NCBI GenBank assembly: GCA_900313875.1
Contig: OMSY01000115.1
Coordinates: forward strand, 1-6,473
Origin: an uncultured Actinomycetes bacterium
GTDB lineage: Bacteria > Actinomycetota > Coriobacteriia > Coriobacteriales > RUG844
Direction of reading: 5' to 3'
DNA length: 6,473 nucleotides
A program made the position numbers and the translations under genes. This document shows, in pieces, positions 6,393-6,473 of this stretch (position 1 is the first letter of the stretch; each line of letters opens with the position of its first letter). The notes beneath the pieces were generated by a model that worked only from the letters and a program-made list of their open reading frames with translations, did no database searches and had not been told where the DNA came from.

Positions 6393-6473
6393 CTACTCCG
6401 CCACTTCCCTCTGGAAATGATCGTCATCATACGAGACCTCGCCACGTGCAATCTCCTCCATGGCGAGCGAGAG
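6393..6473 (-). CDS. rpoZ: RNA polymerase omega subunit, C-terminal end, cut by window edge
   Basis: The last 26 codons of a gene run in from the right edge and stop at TAG (6393-6395), 10 nt before thiI. The visible peptide begins SLAMEEIARGEVSYD after an initial Leu and ends with an acidic tail. The 'sIAmEEIa.Gki.y' pattern is the typical C-terminal segment of bacterial and actinobacterial omega, the small RNA polymerase subunit that helps assemble and stabilise beta prime. Only this short part can be seen, so the call rests on one motif. The close spacing suggests that rpoZ and thiI are co-transcribed. Confidence 0.72.
   Translation of the reverse strand, partial: LSLAMEEIARGEVSYDDDHFQREVAE

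Noticed and set aside
6383..6451. N-terminal extension of ThiI from an ATG at 6451
   Set aside because: The added 23 residues match nothing in ThiI and would overlap rpoZ; homology starts at the ATG at 6382.
1..6473. Mobile element, CRISPR array, tRNA or phage genes
   Set aside because: I found no direct-repeat array, no transposase or integrase frame, and no tRNA-like cloverleaf; coding density is explained by seven recognised genes.

Overview
This window is a compact run of housekeeping and competence genes, all read from the minus strand. I see no mobile element, CRISPR array, tRNA or rRNA. The DNA is GC-rich, with GTG starts on at least two genes. The protein signatures fit a high-GC Gram-positive: the HLIAVSGSHLAVV core of ComEC resembles actinobacterial homologues, ThiI is the short rhodanese-less form, and S20 and LepA are typical bacterial types. 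My best guess is a Coriobacteriia-type actinobacterium (Collinsella/Olsenella/Atopobium relatives). That is an inference from protein style and gene order, not a proven assignment.

In the direction of transcription (high to low coordinates) the layout is as follows. The 3' end of rpoZ (RNA polymerase omega) is cut by the window edge at 6473. Ten nucleotides later comes thiI (tRNA 4-thiouridine synthase), at 6382-5192. A spacer of 136 nt holds a 7-bp inverted repeat and a candidate extended -10 promoter. It is followed by comEA (5055-4396), which overlaps comEC (4403-2025) by 8 nt. A 57-nt spacer with a small hairpin leads to holA (DNA polymerase III delta subunit, 1967-972). A 106-nt spacer with a candidate promoter and a strong leader hairpin precedes rpsT (ribosomal protein S20, 865-602). 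After rpsT there is a 13-bp GC-rich hairpin, probably its terminator, and then lepA (EF4), which starts at 416 and runs off the left edge after its G4 motif.

Functionally, comEA and comEC form a DNA-uptake pair: a membrane-anchored DNA receptor and a transmembrane channel with a fused metallo-beta-lactamase domain. holA, rpsT and lepA are replication and translation genes that commonly follow comEC in Gram-positive bacteria, so the order looks ancestral rather than acquired. rpoZ and thiI look like the tail of a separate upstream transcription unit.

I found no new biological system. The points worth a second look are small: the inverted repeat upstream of comEA, the 5' hairpin and GTG start of rpsT, an SD for comEC buried inside comEA, a hairpin between comEC and holA, and a C-terminal Cys-X-Cys in a ThiI that lacks a rhodanese domain. 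No gene-free stretch exceeds 300 bases; the longest is 417-601 (185 nt).
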